Shown in pieces: positions 44,438 through 57,837 of a stretch of DNA of 64,000 nt (its first letter is position 1; each line of letters begins with the position of its first letter). The position numbers and the translations under genes were made by a program. The stretch lies in the NCBI GenBank assembly GCA_963580455.1, contig OY756968.1, positions 3,385,544 to 3,449,543 of the forward strand. Direction: 5' to 3'. The notes below the pieces were generated by a model. That model did no database searches. It worked only from the letters and a program-made list of their open reading frames with translations, and was not told the DNA's origin. Origin of the DNA: Euonymus europaeus (Eukaryota > Streptophyta > Magnoliopsida > Celastrales > Celastraceae).

Positions 44438-47400
44438 CTAATTGAAGAAATAAGTGGATCCTAAGACTTCTCTGAGATCGAAGTCTCCTCTCTCCGGCAA
44501 GGGTGGAAATTTTACCGTAGGGAAATTCTTCTGGAAACTCTCCAACAACTGCAAGCACAATGGAGCATTAAAAATATGAACAGATTATTGTAGAACCACA
44601 TAATTAAAAAATATATTTATGGAGTGAAAGAAGAGAAGATCCATAACAATGTTCTCTCACTATGACCAATAATGGTATGTTCTTTAAATCTGATGCAGAG
44701 ATCCAGAGGTCAGCAGTCATAATGCCCAATCTACAATCCTAAACATAATACTAACAGTAGATTAAATCTGTACTTGAAAATTGGTTTTTTAAACTAGCTT
44801 CAATTCAATTGATTTCCTCAGACTGTTGAGGTATGTTAAGAGGTATAAACCTCTCGAGGCATCTGAAATCCGCAGGCAATAAAATCATTGAAACATGGGA
44901 CCTCAGAATATGTGCTTAAAGAACCTAATCTAATACCATGTACTCTCACCAACCGAAGAAATTCTAGCAGGATTCCTCCAAGAGAACAAATTCTAGCAGG
45001 AACTAGGGGAGCTCAGTTTTTGAACATTAGCAACTACCAATTTCAAGCTCTAAAATTTCTCTTCATAGGTAAGAAAAACTAGTAAAAGACATGACATGGC
45101 AACAGAAAAGACCTAAATCCTCATGTCTAGTTCGTATAGAATTCTATAGAAGATAGATACTGTACATTCTCCAGTATTGGCGCGTCATAGAGTTCAACAA
45201 ACTTTTCTCTGAGTATCCTGTTCATTTCGTCCACATCGCATGCATGAGTCCAGTATGAGTCATGCACCCCTGTAATTAGAACAACATGAAATTGTCATAT
45301 ATCCAAATCATCTATGCCTGCACACACACCAGCACTCGCATGCTTCACAAGGAAAATAAAAACTGACCTGCAAATTTTAATCCTGCCTTTTTGCAGGCTA
45401 TAGCGGTCATCATCATGTGAGAACCATCAAGGGAGTGGACAAAATTTGGGGGAAAAGCTGTCCTTTGCCGCTTAACCATGACCTACGACAATAGGGAAAT
45501 AATAAGAACAAAGAATCTAGCGCACAACTTGAAATTAATCTTAACGAGGGAAAATAGAGAACAGATTATGAAATAGTGAAACTAGTAAATAAAAACAACA
45601 AGTCACTAACTGATATTCAGATGATAATTCATTCCAGTAGAGTGCTAATTCAAGGGTTTTCAAATACTTTTTTCTCAATTTCAAAAGAGCAGAAAAATGT
45701 AGATGTAGTTACAGAGATGAAAATAAAATATGAAAAACAATATTGCTTCTGGTTTTTCGCAAATAAACTGAGGTAGCGACTTAAGATCTTCTTGAGGCAC
45801 AAATATAAATGTGGCACAACCTACTAGGAGGGGGGGAGTAGGGGTTGAGGACAAATACCTTGTCAGTTTCTCGCTGTAGAGTCAATATCTGAAGGGAAGT
45901 TTTAACCTACAACCAAATCAACAAGACTGTTAGATTATCAATGGTATTTTACAATTTTTGAGGCTTGACGTTAAGAACATTACCGATTGCCTTCCTAATT
46001 TACGGTAGGGTTGCAAAACTGGAAGCCCAAGAGGAGTGGTCCACCGCACAGGCTGATTCTCAGATGCGATTACCTATATGTATTCAGATTTGGCTGTCAC
46101 TAACCCTAATAGAAGACCAAAAAATACTTTTCCAGTGGTTCTGAAGAGCAAAAGCTGTTAGCATTCCACAGAAAACTTCTTATGATATATGCAGTCGAGT
46201 AACTAACATTTTCTTAGGGACGTGTTATCTGGTTCGGTGTGGCTTAGCTTGATTTAGGTAAGGGCAGTACCTTGTTTGAATATAGCTTCCAAAAATCCAG
46301 CTCATGAAACCAATGAAGCTCTTTGGGTTTTTGTGCCTTCTCTCTTTGTTTATGAAATTTAATTTTTTTTTTCCTTTTTGAATTGGTTCGGTGGTAAGAT
46401 CGCATTTGGCGCAACCTAAAGGTTATAGGTTCATTTCCTGGAAACAGTCTCCCCACATATTATGTGGGGTAAGGTCTATGTACATCATGTATCTTCCAGA
46501 CCCCGTCCATTGCGAGAGTCTTGTGCACAAAAGTTGTTTACATATGTCATTTGGTAAGTACCCTACCCAGGAAACTTACTATAGATATATCGATAGCACC
46601 AAACAGCCAGTCACAATTAAGACTTAACACAAGCTTTGGGAATGAAAGAAAAGCCGTTGTCAACAATGCACATTGGCATCCCCCATACATATAACCCAAG
46701 GGGGGAAAAAGGTAGTTCATGATACTTTCATGGATAACGCATTAAAGACAAAGCATGCTAAAAGGCCAAAGGAAAACTATAAAACAGTTCCCTTTTCCCA
46801 ATCCCCTAAACTACTACTAAATGAACCAAATATAGGATAGTGTAAGAATTTTTTACCACTGCCATTAGTTTTACAAGAATAAAAAGAAAAAGCGAGAAAA
46901 TGAAATCAGTAATATTCCACACTACTATTTTCAGGGGAAAAAAGCAGTGAATTTATTTACAGAAAATCATTCATTTACAAAATAAGTTTAAGTTGACATA
47001 AAAGAAAAGAACAGAACGCAAATGAGCAACTTTTAAATGGTTAAAAAATATAAAAACGATATTTTCTGTAATTTTCAGAAATTAGACCAACACTGCTGTT
47101 CATGTTATGTCATTAGCCGAGAAACCCCTTGACAGGTGATAATTATAGTCATTAAATGTATATATTCCCCAAAGAAAAATTGTCAACCACTTTCAATCTG
47201 GAATAAATATTTCTCGCTGCGCTGATGGCACAGCTCAATGCCCAAAAAAATTAGAAATCAAAATATACAGCTAATAGACACTATCTTGACCCTGTGAACA
47301 ACAAATTTTTACTTTCTAAATGAATAATACGTCAAAAAAATCAGCAGCACTGCAAAATACTTCCAATCCATAACCAATAACCCGCACTTTTTTTTTTGCT

Positions 47401-50400
47401 GCAACTGCCGGTAGAATTGCTGAGACTCAATAAATATTCTGCACAATGACCAAGCAGAAGGGAACTTGATTCTCAAACTATGCTTCCATACATATTCCAT
47501 TTCTATCTTTGTCTGAAAACTTTTGTCTTGTCTTTTTGGTTTTTATTTTTACTTTTTCGACGCTACTTATAGACCTCCTCGCTTATGAGGAGATGAATTT
47601 ATAGCTATTGAAATTAGCCCAACGCCCAACAAACAGTATTTTCAGTGAAGAATAAGCTTTTGAATCTAGCAGATAACTTTTTTACAACTCTGTTAATGAC
47701 ACCAATCACCTAGGAAAACATTTATAAATTTTGAGTCAATACTCAAATACAAAATGAAACAATCAAAATGGCATTTCCGATATTTTAAGTCTTCTTTCAT
47801 GTGCATCATAGCGTTTGAACTGTGCAAATTCTTTTCTTATATGGGTCAACACGTGACTGACAGGTGTTATACTTATGGCCAAACCAAGGTGAAATTACAA
47901 AGACAACCTTCAGAAATGATAAAAGCCCCCAAAATATCCTAGAGGCTCTCCCACCACACACAATTATGAAACCATGTACTCGCCCATAAATATAAATACC
48001 ATCAGCATGGCATGATGGTAGAAAGCACCAGAGGACAGGTGTGGGCGACCTGAGAAAACACGCAAGGAAGCCATCTGTTTTTTTTTTTTTTAAAACTTAG
48101 ATTGATGAAAGGTGAAACTATCCTTTTAATGAATTTTCAGCCGCGCGAACAAAACCCAGCTGAAGTATACTCACCTACGCGATAATGAAAATGACGTCCT
48201 AGCTAAAAATACAGGAGGACAGGTATCGGCAAGCCAGCTTGCCTCACCAGGTTTATATAGTAGTATAGATAGATATAGATATAGATTCTCACGAATATCA
48301 TCACTTAGCATGGTGCAGTCATCAAAATATTTTACAAAGACAAGGAATAGATCAGTCCAAGCAGCATCATGAGCACCGTACCTTTGCACATTCACCGAGC
48401 CAGTTCATGATACTTCTTGCAGCTTCAAACATCTCTTCTAAGGCAGTCAAGGTAGTCTGCTCATGAAGGGACATAAGTAAATAAATGTTTATGAAACAAA
48501 ACAGAGGTAAAGGCACCACATTTAATTTGCTTACTTTTGCTGCATAGGATGATGCAGCAAATATCTCTGAATCATCTGCAATCCCAGAGCGTTCTTTTAA
48601 CCTCCGGCTGATTTGGTCACGAGCGCCAATGAAAGTCACACCATATACTGATGTCATAACTGTCTGCTTGACCAATTTCCGATCCACCTGATAATTTCCA
48701 AGTTGGGGAAGGGAAGTATAAATTATATGGAATTAAGTGACATCCACATGCAAGACCAAAAAGAACTTTATCAACCCATATTCGAACCCAAGTTGTAAAA
48801 CCTCTACTGTCCTTGACACACATCTCCACCTCAATGAACAAGTAACAGCATAATTTTGTTGCTTATATCATCAAAGAAAGAAGAATGGTTCACAATCTTG
48901 GATATGCAACAGCTAAAGGCATGCCCAAAAAGAAAAAGAAAAAAAAAACAAATCTAAGACCTAGTTAAAACCTGATTGATTAGAAGCTTGGCATGCAATG
49001 CATTGGGATTAGTTGCTGGGTCTTTCTCTGCATCTGTCTGCATTATATGAAGAACTCTACATAAAAAAAAAAATTTAAAAAAAACACTTTGATTAGATGA
49101 ATAAGCAAAGATGATTCCTCCATATAATTGTGGCAACAAAACATTAGATCATAACATAAGTTATTTGCCACCCTCTAAAAAATGTTGGTGAGTTAAACAA
49201 CCCCATGAATAAGGCTTTCGTAATGGACGGGGTTTAAGACAGGCCGGGACGGGGTTTAAGACAGGTAGGATGTACGCAGACCTTAATTAACACTAAATTC
49301 AAAACTTGCATATATACAATCTAACTCCTGAGAAGCCATGATCAATCATATCACCTTAATTTCAAATCCGAGGTCAGACCATTCTAATGAAAATTTATCA
49401 TTTCTTTCTCTCATTTGTGTTGTACCTTTCATACAACAATATTTCATTTTTTTGCCTCTGCAAAAGTTTCAACCAATCACCCTCTTTATTTTTAATTAGT
49501 AAATTAATCACTCACAGTATTATGGTTATCACTTATCACATCCATGATCCATCTATTACATTTTATTTTCAAAATTCAAAACAAATCATTTCACTCAACC
49601 AGTGATTAACCCACACTTATTTATGGAGCCTCCAAGCATCCAATACGGAGTTGATACAATAGAAGAAGCAACTAAACATAGTATCACACTTTTGACTTCC
49701 CTCTCTCCCACATAAATACATAATATATAGAGAGACTTTTCCAGAAATTGAACCTGCGAGGTTGCAACACTACAATGCTAAAAAAATTGCAGAACTGTTT
49801 GAATAAAATGTTGGAGTAACTTGACCAAACTTGCTTACTGACAGATCTAAGCCAATTTTAGAACCATTCTTAGTTTCTCACAATAGCAAATTAGTCACAC
49901 ACTTCAGAACAATTAATTCTCACTGTCACATGGCACATGACCAACTTTTGTTTTTTATCACAAATTCACAACACGTAGGTGCAGTAAATGTCCTCTCGTC
50001 CCTTCACTCCCTCACTGAACTAATTCTCAGACCTGAAGCCAGACAACAAAAGGCAGAATTTGACATTTATAGATCTAACGGGGATATTTTTCATAATTGA
50101 ACGGGTGTGGGTGTGGGTGTGGGTGTGGGCGAGGGAGGGTGTGACAATGAGTGTGAGCTGAGTGCGACCATGTTTGGTATGAAATATAGAGAATGAGTGT
50201 GACAATTTAATAGTACTATTTCCATATTATCCTCTCTTTTTTTCAAAAATAAAAACAATATTTTCTAATAAGGGTAAAATAGTTTTGTATATTAAAACTC
50301 ATTCTCCACAAGGGGGGTAAATTGAGTTTGAGATTCCACTCTCTCAAAATCAACCAAACAAGAGAATAAATGATTCTCATCCCCCCTCATTCTACAACCT

Positions 50401-53400
50401 TCCAAAAGATATGGGTATAAAGCATTTTTCACAACTTGGTACGGATATAAATCTGTTTCGCTTTTTTCTTTTGTTGGGAGGTTGTTTGCGGTAGAATCCT
50501 AACTATAGACAATTTATAGGTGTTGTCTCTATAAATCAGGTATGGAATCAATTAATCATCTCTTTTTGCATTGCCCTTGGTCTCCTAAAATTTGGGCAAA
50601 TGCTATGATGATGATGGGCATTTCTTGGATCTCTAGCTATTCAGTGGACAAAAAAATAATGGCCTGGAGCCTTGGAAGTCTAGGTTCATTAAATTGGTTC
50701 CAATATCTGTGATGTGGATGCTTTGGCTTGAAAGGAATAGCGAAATCTTCAATAATAAGGAATCCTCCACAGACACTTACACAGGCAGCTGGTTTGATTG
50801 CATTAGGTTTTGGCGTTCTTCTTTTCCTAGGAATATCTTTGATTATTTGAATCTTTCTCCCTTGTAATCTGTTTGGGTTGCACCCCCTAGGTGCTTGAAT
50901 AAAAAAATCCATTCAAAAAAATATATAACCCTGTTTCTCAACTTTTCTGTTCGTCATGTTCTGCCTGTTCATCATGTTCTGCCATGCAGCATGAAATATA
51001 TGCTCCTTGGCCTTATTTCTTTAGCAAAACAAAATTTGTATGCCAACCATCATATCTAGAAGAATATGTGGCCCAATGGTAAAGTTACAAAGGTATAGTG
51101 GACCTAGAGGTTACAGGTTCAGGTCCTGGAAACAGCCTTTCTACATATTATGTGAAGGGTAAGGTAAAGACTGCACAAATCCTTTCTATCCGACCCCGCC
51201 ACTGGGGGAAGACTTGTGCACGAGAGTTGTTTACCATGCCAACCTTCACACCTCATATGACTGTGAATACACACACATACAGAGAGGAGACATAGAGAGA
51301 CAGAGAGGCACTTACCTGGCAGCAATATTCGAGTAAACATCAGCAGGTTTATTGCCTGCAATTAGATTTACTGCTGATGCTCCCAACTAACAAAAGAAAT
51401 GAAGTAGTTTAATTAATTAGTCAGAAGTTTATGCATCAATGTAATCAGTTTTGACACTCTTTCAACAAATATTTTGTTTCTCATTATAATGACAAGTTCG
51501 ACACCCTTAATTATAGATACAATCAAATCCCAATAATCCTCATACCGCAAAGAAAACCTGCAGCGAACCTTTTAACACTACCTAAGAAGCACAGATACGG
51601 ATACGTGATACGTATACGACACGAATACGGGAATATGTCATTTTTCAAAAAAACAGGATACGGATACGTTTAGGATACGTTTTAATTTTTTTTTAAATAT
51701 ATTTTTATATATTGTTAAAATTTAACTACATAGATTTCATAACATAATCAAACATAAATAGTCATGGAAATTGGCAAACATAACATAAATAGTCATTAGT
51801 CTTCTACTACCAACACTAGAAGATTGCACTGAACCACTGGCTGAAGCAAAGGCAGTGGCTGCACTCGAAGACATGAGACAGACTCGAAGCAATAAAATCA
51901 ATCAGACCAGCTTGTCGAGAAGCCTGGAGATTAGATGACAAATTCAAAACCATGAGATTAAATTTTAAAGAAGAAGAAATGGAAAATCATACACTGGAAA
52001 TCCAAATCGCGACAGCCTGCTGGAGATCGCGAAGGGAGATCGCGACAACGTGGTGGAGCTCGCGAGATGGAGGCAGATGCTGCTGGTGAGGTAGCGAAAG
52101 AACTGATCCAGATGTGGGTCGCGCTAAAGGTAAGCCCTGATTTAGGCTTTGGGTTATTGAAGAATACTTATCTGGTACGTATTCCATCCGTATCCCAAAC
52201 GTATCCGGTATTTTAAAAAATAATTAAAATTTTGTATTTAAAAAATACGTCTTCCAAACGTATTTTTGACGTATCCGTACGTATCTGTATCCGATACGTA
52301 ACGGATACTGATACTTCATCATACTACACGTATCCGTGCTTTATTGAACGCTACAATCAGCCCGCTTCAGGTTTTCCAATCACATAAGACAGATTTATCT
52401 ATATGCTGGCTTATGGAATCTTTTCTTTAATAGACAACAAAGAGAAGGCCCATTACCTTGTCCCTTCCAAGGGCCGCATAGTGTTGCAATCCATTGCAAG
52501 AACCATCCTAAGAAAAGAAAGAACAAAAAGAAAAATGCATGAGATTCAACAGAATTTCCATATTATGTATTGCTTTACATATATAACTGGATTACATGTT
52601 TCCAGTAAACTTTAAAAAATCGGCAAGACAAAGCAATGAGAATACACCATTAATTCATGATATGTCAAACACATGCAAGCTGCACCTCCAAGGCTCCAGC
52701 CTCTCCTTTCTTCTTATTAGAAGCATACATACAACAACTTGGAAGTAAACTTTTTTTCTTTAACTGTAGTGCTGTACAATTCCAACTTAAGTAAATAAGT
52801 TTATGAAGGCAAAAGCCTCTTAGATCCAACTCCACTACTTGATCTGTTTGCTCAAATTCATACTGAAACTTCCCCAAAAGAAACTGAAAATTCAAATCCC
52901 AAATGTTTAACAGAATAAGGTCGGAGTTTCTTTCTGCTAAAACTCGTGCTTGCAGATTTGTTACTCAGCTAAAACAATCCCTTACAATGAAACCCAGGAT
53001 TGCAAGAAAATGTACCTGGTGGACTGGCATATGCGATATGGTAGTCTCTGGAGACGGGCATCTCAATGCTTCTGAGAGATTAATACATGTTGCCAAGCAT
53101 TGAAAAGGATCCTCGGCCCCCAACCACCAGCGCCTTCCTTCAAGAGGTCTGTCTGCAGAGTCAAAGATATCATCCAGATGATTCTCAATAAATGCTATTC
53201 GACCATCATAAGATAACTTATCCACACCACCACCATACAGATTTGCCAACTGTATCTTTAGCCACCGTATGCCACACTTCCCAAGAGGGCGTCCCTCTGC
53301 AAACTCCAGGATGCCTCGGCACAAATCAGAGCCAAGGTGGTTTAAATATGGGTGCATGGGGTATGCACGACCTCGGAAATCAAGGTTGTGAGGATAGTAG

Positions 53401-56400
53401 AAGCCTTCCTCGTCCTTCATTTTTCGAGCCACCTGCTCCCCAGTTAAACAAGATTAGCATTGTGATTGACACAGCACATGGCAACTTCAAGCAGTTTCCA
53501 ATTTCCAACAAGTAAGCCCTCACCGCAAGTTTAAGTTCTATGTCACACCGCTGTGAGTGCCTCTCGCAGTTCTCCTTTTTCACATTTTTAACCTTCCACT
53601 TCCATTTGCGGATTTCCGATTCATCTTCAGTGTCTGGCTCCTCTGGAAGGGGAACCTGTCATAGAAATACAAAATAATATTCGTCAATTTAAACCACGGT
53701 CATCGTGCTGAAATGTAGAGTTGTGAAGTGGTATTGGAACAAAAAATCTTCACAAACTATGTTTCTAAAAGAAAAGAACAGTAGAATGAAAATAAAATTC
53801 CAACTATTTATATCTAACCCACATCTTCACGGTCAACTAAGCCAGCGAGACCACCTCCACCAGCCCACATCCTGTCAATTACTCCAAGCACCCTTTTATT
53901 TACTCTCCATTTGGTATTTCCAAGTGTATCCAGGGCCTGATATAAAGAAAATTGCAACATAAATTGATGCCTTAAGGTGCAGAGAAAATTGCAAAGCAAC
54001 ACATTTCTAAAATATTTTAAGAAAATATATTATACTAAACATGGAAATGCATGGAGAAGCATCACTTGTTAAAGTGGTCAAGCTCCTCACCACCCTTCCT
54101 AAGGGCAGGAATTTGAATTCCCAACCCTGTTGAACAATTATAAGAAGAAAAAAGTAAAAAGAAAAAATGAAAGATCATGGAGAAGCATTGTGTTTATCTA
54201 GAACCTCAAAAATAGGCTCCAACTGCTTCTTTGGACTCCTTTTAACTGCCAGGCGTTGCTGTTTTGCTCCATGTGTTCGCATGAAATACGAAGGCAAAAA
54301 AAAGTAAGCACCTCGGTCATACCTGCAAAATATTGCCACATTCACTAAAAGGAAATGCTGCTCTTTGTTACTAGTTCATAAACAAATTTTCAAAATGCCC
54401 ATATGCCCAAGTAAAAAGCTAACCCATGCAACAGAAGTGAAAGAACTAAGATCCTGACTGAAGGATATGAATCTCAATAGCAAGGAGTTGAAATCATACC
54501 CTGTCCAGTTTAAGGGAGGCACCAACATCGGCATGTAAGGAATGATCATGTGCCTAGCCTGTTTGTACAACAGAAATCCATACTCTCCTTATGCACAATA
54601 ACAAGTAGAATGCAACTAAAAAATAACTGCAACTGGTGATTCTTTTCCAGTAACAAAAAATATTGAGCCAAAGAAAATAAGTATTGTGAAGAAAAAAATA
54701 ATCCAGATGAATTAAATAATTAATAAAAAACATTTAAAAAGTTCTATGGACTTAATTACTTAAATAAGGGATTTTTTTACTATATGAGCAAAATCTTGGA
54801 AACCTGAACTTTTGTAGTCTATTTGATGACAATATAAATACACCCTACTAATCATTTAATAGTCAAAAAATAAATTAAGTTTTTTTTGTTGGTTTCCCAC
54901 TTCCATAACAATTATTTATCAATCATAATGCTACCAATGCTCAAATGTGTTCTTACATTCATGTAAGGAAAATAAAGAAATAACCTGTTATCAGCTGCAT
55001 ATACATCCGTTAGCCATAAAATAAAATCAAAATTAATTAAAAAGTTATATAAATAGTACCATCCTATGAGGATGACATTTTACTTACAGTTCGCTCAAGG
55101 CCTTTGCTAACTAGTGGGTTACATTCAATAACGCCATATCTCCTGCTAATGCTAGTACCATTCCTGTATGAATTACAAAAAAAGAGAGTAAGAGAGAACA
55201 ATAAAGAAGAAAAGAATGGGCAAGGTGAAATCGAAATATATAGAAGCACAAAATTACTCACGGTGCTTCTTTGGTGACAGTCTTAAGGGTATGTACAAAT
55301 GCAGGATGAATATCAGGTGGACCATCTCCTATCTGATCTGCTGGAGGCTGTATGTATGCTGTTTCCGTCAACAACTGAATTAGACGGCAGCCAATCTGGA
55401 AATGCAGATGTCAGCCTACAACATCCGAGAGGAAAAGGAAGAAAAAAATCTTAGCTTGAAGATTGACTTCTAGATTTTCCATCCGTGGAGTTCCATACCT
55501 TAGCATGAGCTTCCTGACCCCATGGTTTTGAATCATCTTGTTCCTTCACTATTTTTCTTACTTGATGCACCTTTTGCTTTTTCATCAGTGTTGTAACTTT
55601 TTTCCTCAGTTTATCCTGCTGTTTAGTTTGTTTTTGTTGATCATCAGTTGAAATATCAATTTCACCTTCAGGATGCTTATCTGTAGTGTTCTTTTTCTTC
55701 TTCGTCTTCTCCAGAAACCAATGGATCCTTGCCTGGTTCAGAAATAAATTAACATACTTAATAATTAAATCAATTGTAAAAACCTTTTGCAGCATCTTAT
55801 AAACACAGGAAATTATATCCAAAGACACAGACTTCTCTTGGACATAACAGCCAATGACAAATTAGCAACAGTCTACACATGCGGAGAGTAAAACAGACTA
55901 ACAGAGAAATTTGAACAATCAACTTCAAAGACATTAGCATTTGAAAAGAAAAAGAATATATAATGTACACACTCCGGCATATAAAAAGACAATTTGTGGT
56001 GAAAGTGAATATACCACATTTCAACAAAAGTATACAGATGGAAAGCAACCTCACAAGGTTTATAGTAACAAAAAAAGGACAGTTCATAAAGACCACATTA
56101 ATCGACATCGTATGTTCAGATAAAGAGCCGGACAGCAATCAGCATTTTATTAAAATGTTAAGCGCCCATATGTGTGTGCTGACAACGAAAGGTGCCTAGG
56201 GAAAAACTAATTCCTTATGACTTGTTATCAAAATCGAACATGTATCCTTAACGAAGATCACATAGATGTCTTCATGCAGAACCACAGACAATGCATGGTT
56301 ACCATAAAAATGTGAAATACCCATCTATTACTTTTCCCATGTTATTCCCCAAGTTCAAAGCTAATGTGATGATCAATTCAATTATAGGCAAGGTTCAACA

Positions 56401-57837
56401 TGGGCAGTACAAATATGAACAGGTTAAAGGAAGTCTAGCTGATAATCTTTCAATAACATCAAAAAATAATTGAACATTAAGTCACTTATGAGATTCTATA
56501 AGATGCCAAGTCTTTGAGATGGATTGCTGACAGAACATGTTACCTTGCTAAAGACAAAGAACACAATCTTTTCTAACCGAATTGCCAAATTGAAATGTTA
56601 ATGCCAATGGAAAACAAAATGTCAAAATTCAAAGTTTTAAGCACAACTTCCACAGAATCGCCATCAAATAAAACAGCACCGCCAAAGTTCTAAGTTGTAA
56701 GCATAACTTCAACTTCCTCAGAATAGCCATCAAGCAATATGTCTAGGTCCTCTGGGATGACAAAAATATCCACTGTTTTGTACCAATTACCGACTAAATA
56801 TTCAAATCCCAAATAATGGAAATGGACATGTATAGAACTACAATGAAACCATCTAACAAATTTTAAAGCAGAGCACCTTGGAAGTGTAGAGAGCTTAGTA
56901 TCACAACTTGAAACAAAGGACAAATAACTATGCTTCCACTAAAATTTGCTGAGCACAAACTACAGAGCAACTAAACTCATCACAAGATGCAAGTTTGAGG
57001 CACATATTATCATCTGGCAAACAGTACTAGTAAAATTTGACCCACCTCGTGTTCAATAGCTTCACCTATCTGGCAAGCAGCTTGCACCACTCTAATAGTT
57101 CCACTTCCTCCTGTAGTAGTCATCAGCAATCCCATCAACTTATGCATGGTGATAACTGCCATCATATCTGCAGGCAACTTATCAAAATATGGAGCATGAG
57201 AGATTCTTGCATTCTTTTCCTTGCACAACTCCTGCTCTGTAACAATTGCATCACGCAATGGCTCAAACCAGCCAAGAAACAAGGACTTCACATATGGCAA
57301 ATTCGGTGCTAGCTTCTGCTCACACATATCTGTTAGCAGCTCTTGGTACTCTTTCGCCGCCTCCTCCCATGCCTCTGTCTCCATTTTTATCTGCCTCTTC
57401 TTTAACGCATAGTATCTCCATACTCCCATACCTGCCATCAGCTTCTTTGGCTCCTTAGACTGCTGCGACCCCATTTTGTCCTCTTTGTTCATTTCTTCTA
57501 TCAAATCTTGAATCTCTTCAGACCCTGAATAACCCTCATCAGTCGAATCAATTGCCTCTGCAAAACCACCATATCTCCTCCTCATATCATTACATGAAAC
57601 AGAAACACCATAACGGTTACTTGAATCAATAAAATTGTGTCTATCTAATTCGACTTTCTGATTACATAATCCGCCAATTCGGGTAAACCTCAGAAGTGGG
57701 GTATAATACTTTGGGTCGGTTAATGCCTCTGGTGGTCTTATTTTCTCGGCAATATTGGAGTCTACAGTAAATTTCAATAAATTGGAAGAAAGTCTGATCT
57801 TTTTGAAAGAAGCTTGCTTGGCCAAGTATCTCCACAT
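44438..57837 (-). CDS. RPOT1: Phage-type (T7-like) DNA-directed RNA polymerase, mitochondrial RpoTm
   Basis: Nineteen exons keep one frame for 992 aa: 57837-57046, 55732-55499, 55395-55262, 55163-55088, 54558-54500, 54322-54205, 53936-53823, 53655-53524, 53432-53016, 52507-52457, 51386-51316, 49056-48972, 48687-48535, 48456-48382, 46073-45984, 45906-45859, 45482-45368, 45269-45166, 44548-44438. The single-subunit polymerase transcribes organellar genes. By the T7 scheme it retains the first catalytic Asp (D693 in [10 protein letters not shown]), the R764/K768/Y776 triad of motif B and the second catalytic Asp (D925 in VHDSY), and ends in an aromatic FFN. The N-terminus ([19 protein letters not shown]) is an amphipathic, Arg/Lys/Ser-rich presequence like that of mitochondrial RpoTm; dual-targeted RpoTmp starts differently. 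Nineteen exons is, from memory, the usual number in plant RpoT genes. No lesions were seen. Confidence 0.94.
46385..46556 (+). mobile_element. Au-like SINE in an RpoT intron
   Basis: Lies in the intron between RpoT exons 14 and 15, opposite to the gene. Hallmarks shared with the copy at 51053: a GGTTATAGGTTCA.TTCCTGGAAACAG block (B-box region), ACATATTATGTG.GGGTAAGGT, CAGACCCCGTC, and a GAGAGTC...GTTGTTTA end. These fit the widespread plant Au SINE family. No clear target duplication was found. Confidence 0.6.
49195..49292 (-). mobile_element. Fragment of an Au-like SINE
   Basis: On the minus strand it reads TAAGGTCTGCGTACATCCTACC followed by a duplicated TTAAACCCCGTCC block, corresponding to the central part of Au-like SINEs. 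It is short and rearranged, with ends unclear. Confidence 0.4.
50100..50135 (+). repeat. GGGTGT short tandem repeat
   Basis: About four and a half units of GGGTGT in a row within an RpoT intron; strongly G/T on this strand. Confidence 0.85.
50483..50930 (+). mobile_element. 5'-truncated non-LTR (LINE) remnant in an RpoT intron
   Basis: The plus strand encodes, in a broken frame, a zf-RVT-like segment ([19 protein letters not shown]...) as found at the C-terminus of plant L1-type reverse transcriptase proteins. [15 protein letters not shown] motif and an A-rich end follow. Several stops and frame changes show it is dead. Inserted opposite to RpoT. Confidence 0.65.
51053..51235 (+). mobile_element. 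Au-like SINE with 13-bp target duplication in an RpoT intron
   Basis: ATGCCAACCATCA (51040-51052) and ATGCCAACCTTCA (51236-51248) flank it with one mismatch. The body shares the B-box block, the ACATATTATGTG segment and the GTTGTTTA end with the copy at 46385. Its right edge is about 80 bp downstream (in gene sense: upstream) of RpoT exon 11. Confidence 0.65.
51587..52341. mobile_element. Inverted-repeat element built of GATACG/CGTATC motifs in an RpoT intron
   Basis: The left end starts AAGCACAGATACGGATACG and the complement of the right end AAGCACGGATACGTG. Many copies of (G)GATACG occur on the left and CGTATCC on the right, so the ends could fold together. The middle includes an unusual GC-rich stretch with repeated TCGCGA/GATCGCGA (about 52005-52065). 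No transposase and no clear target duplication. About 755 bp. Confidence 0.5.

Noticed and set aside
54060..54130. tRNA-like stretch in an RpoT intron with a weak B-box (GAATTTGAATTCC)
   Set aside because: Too degenerate and without an end structure to call a SINE or tRNA.
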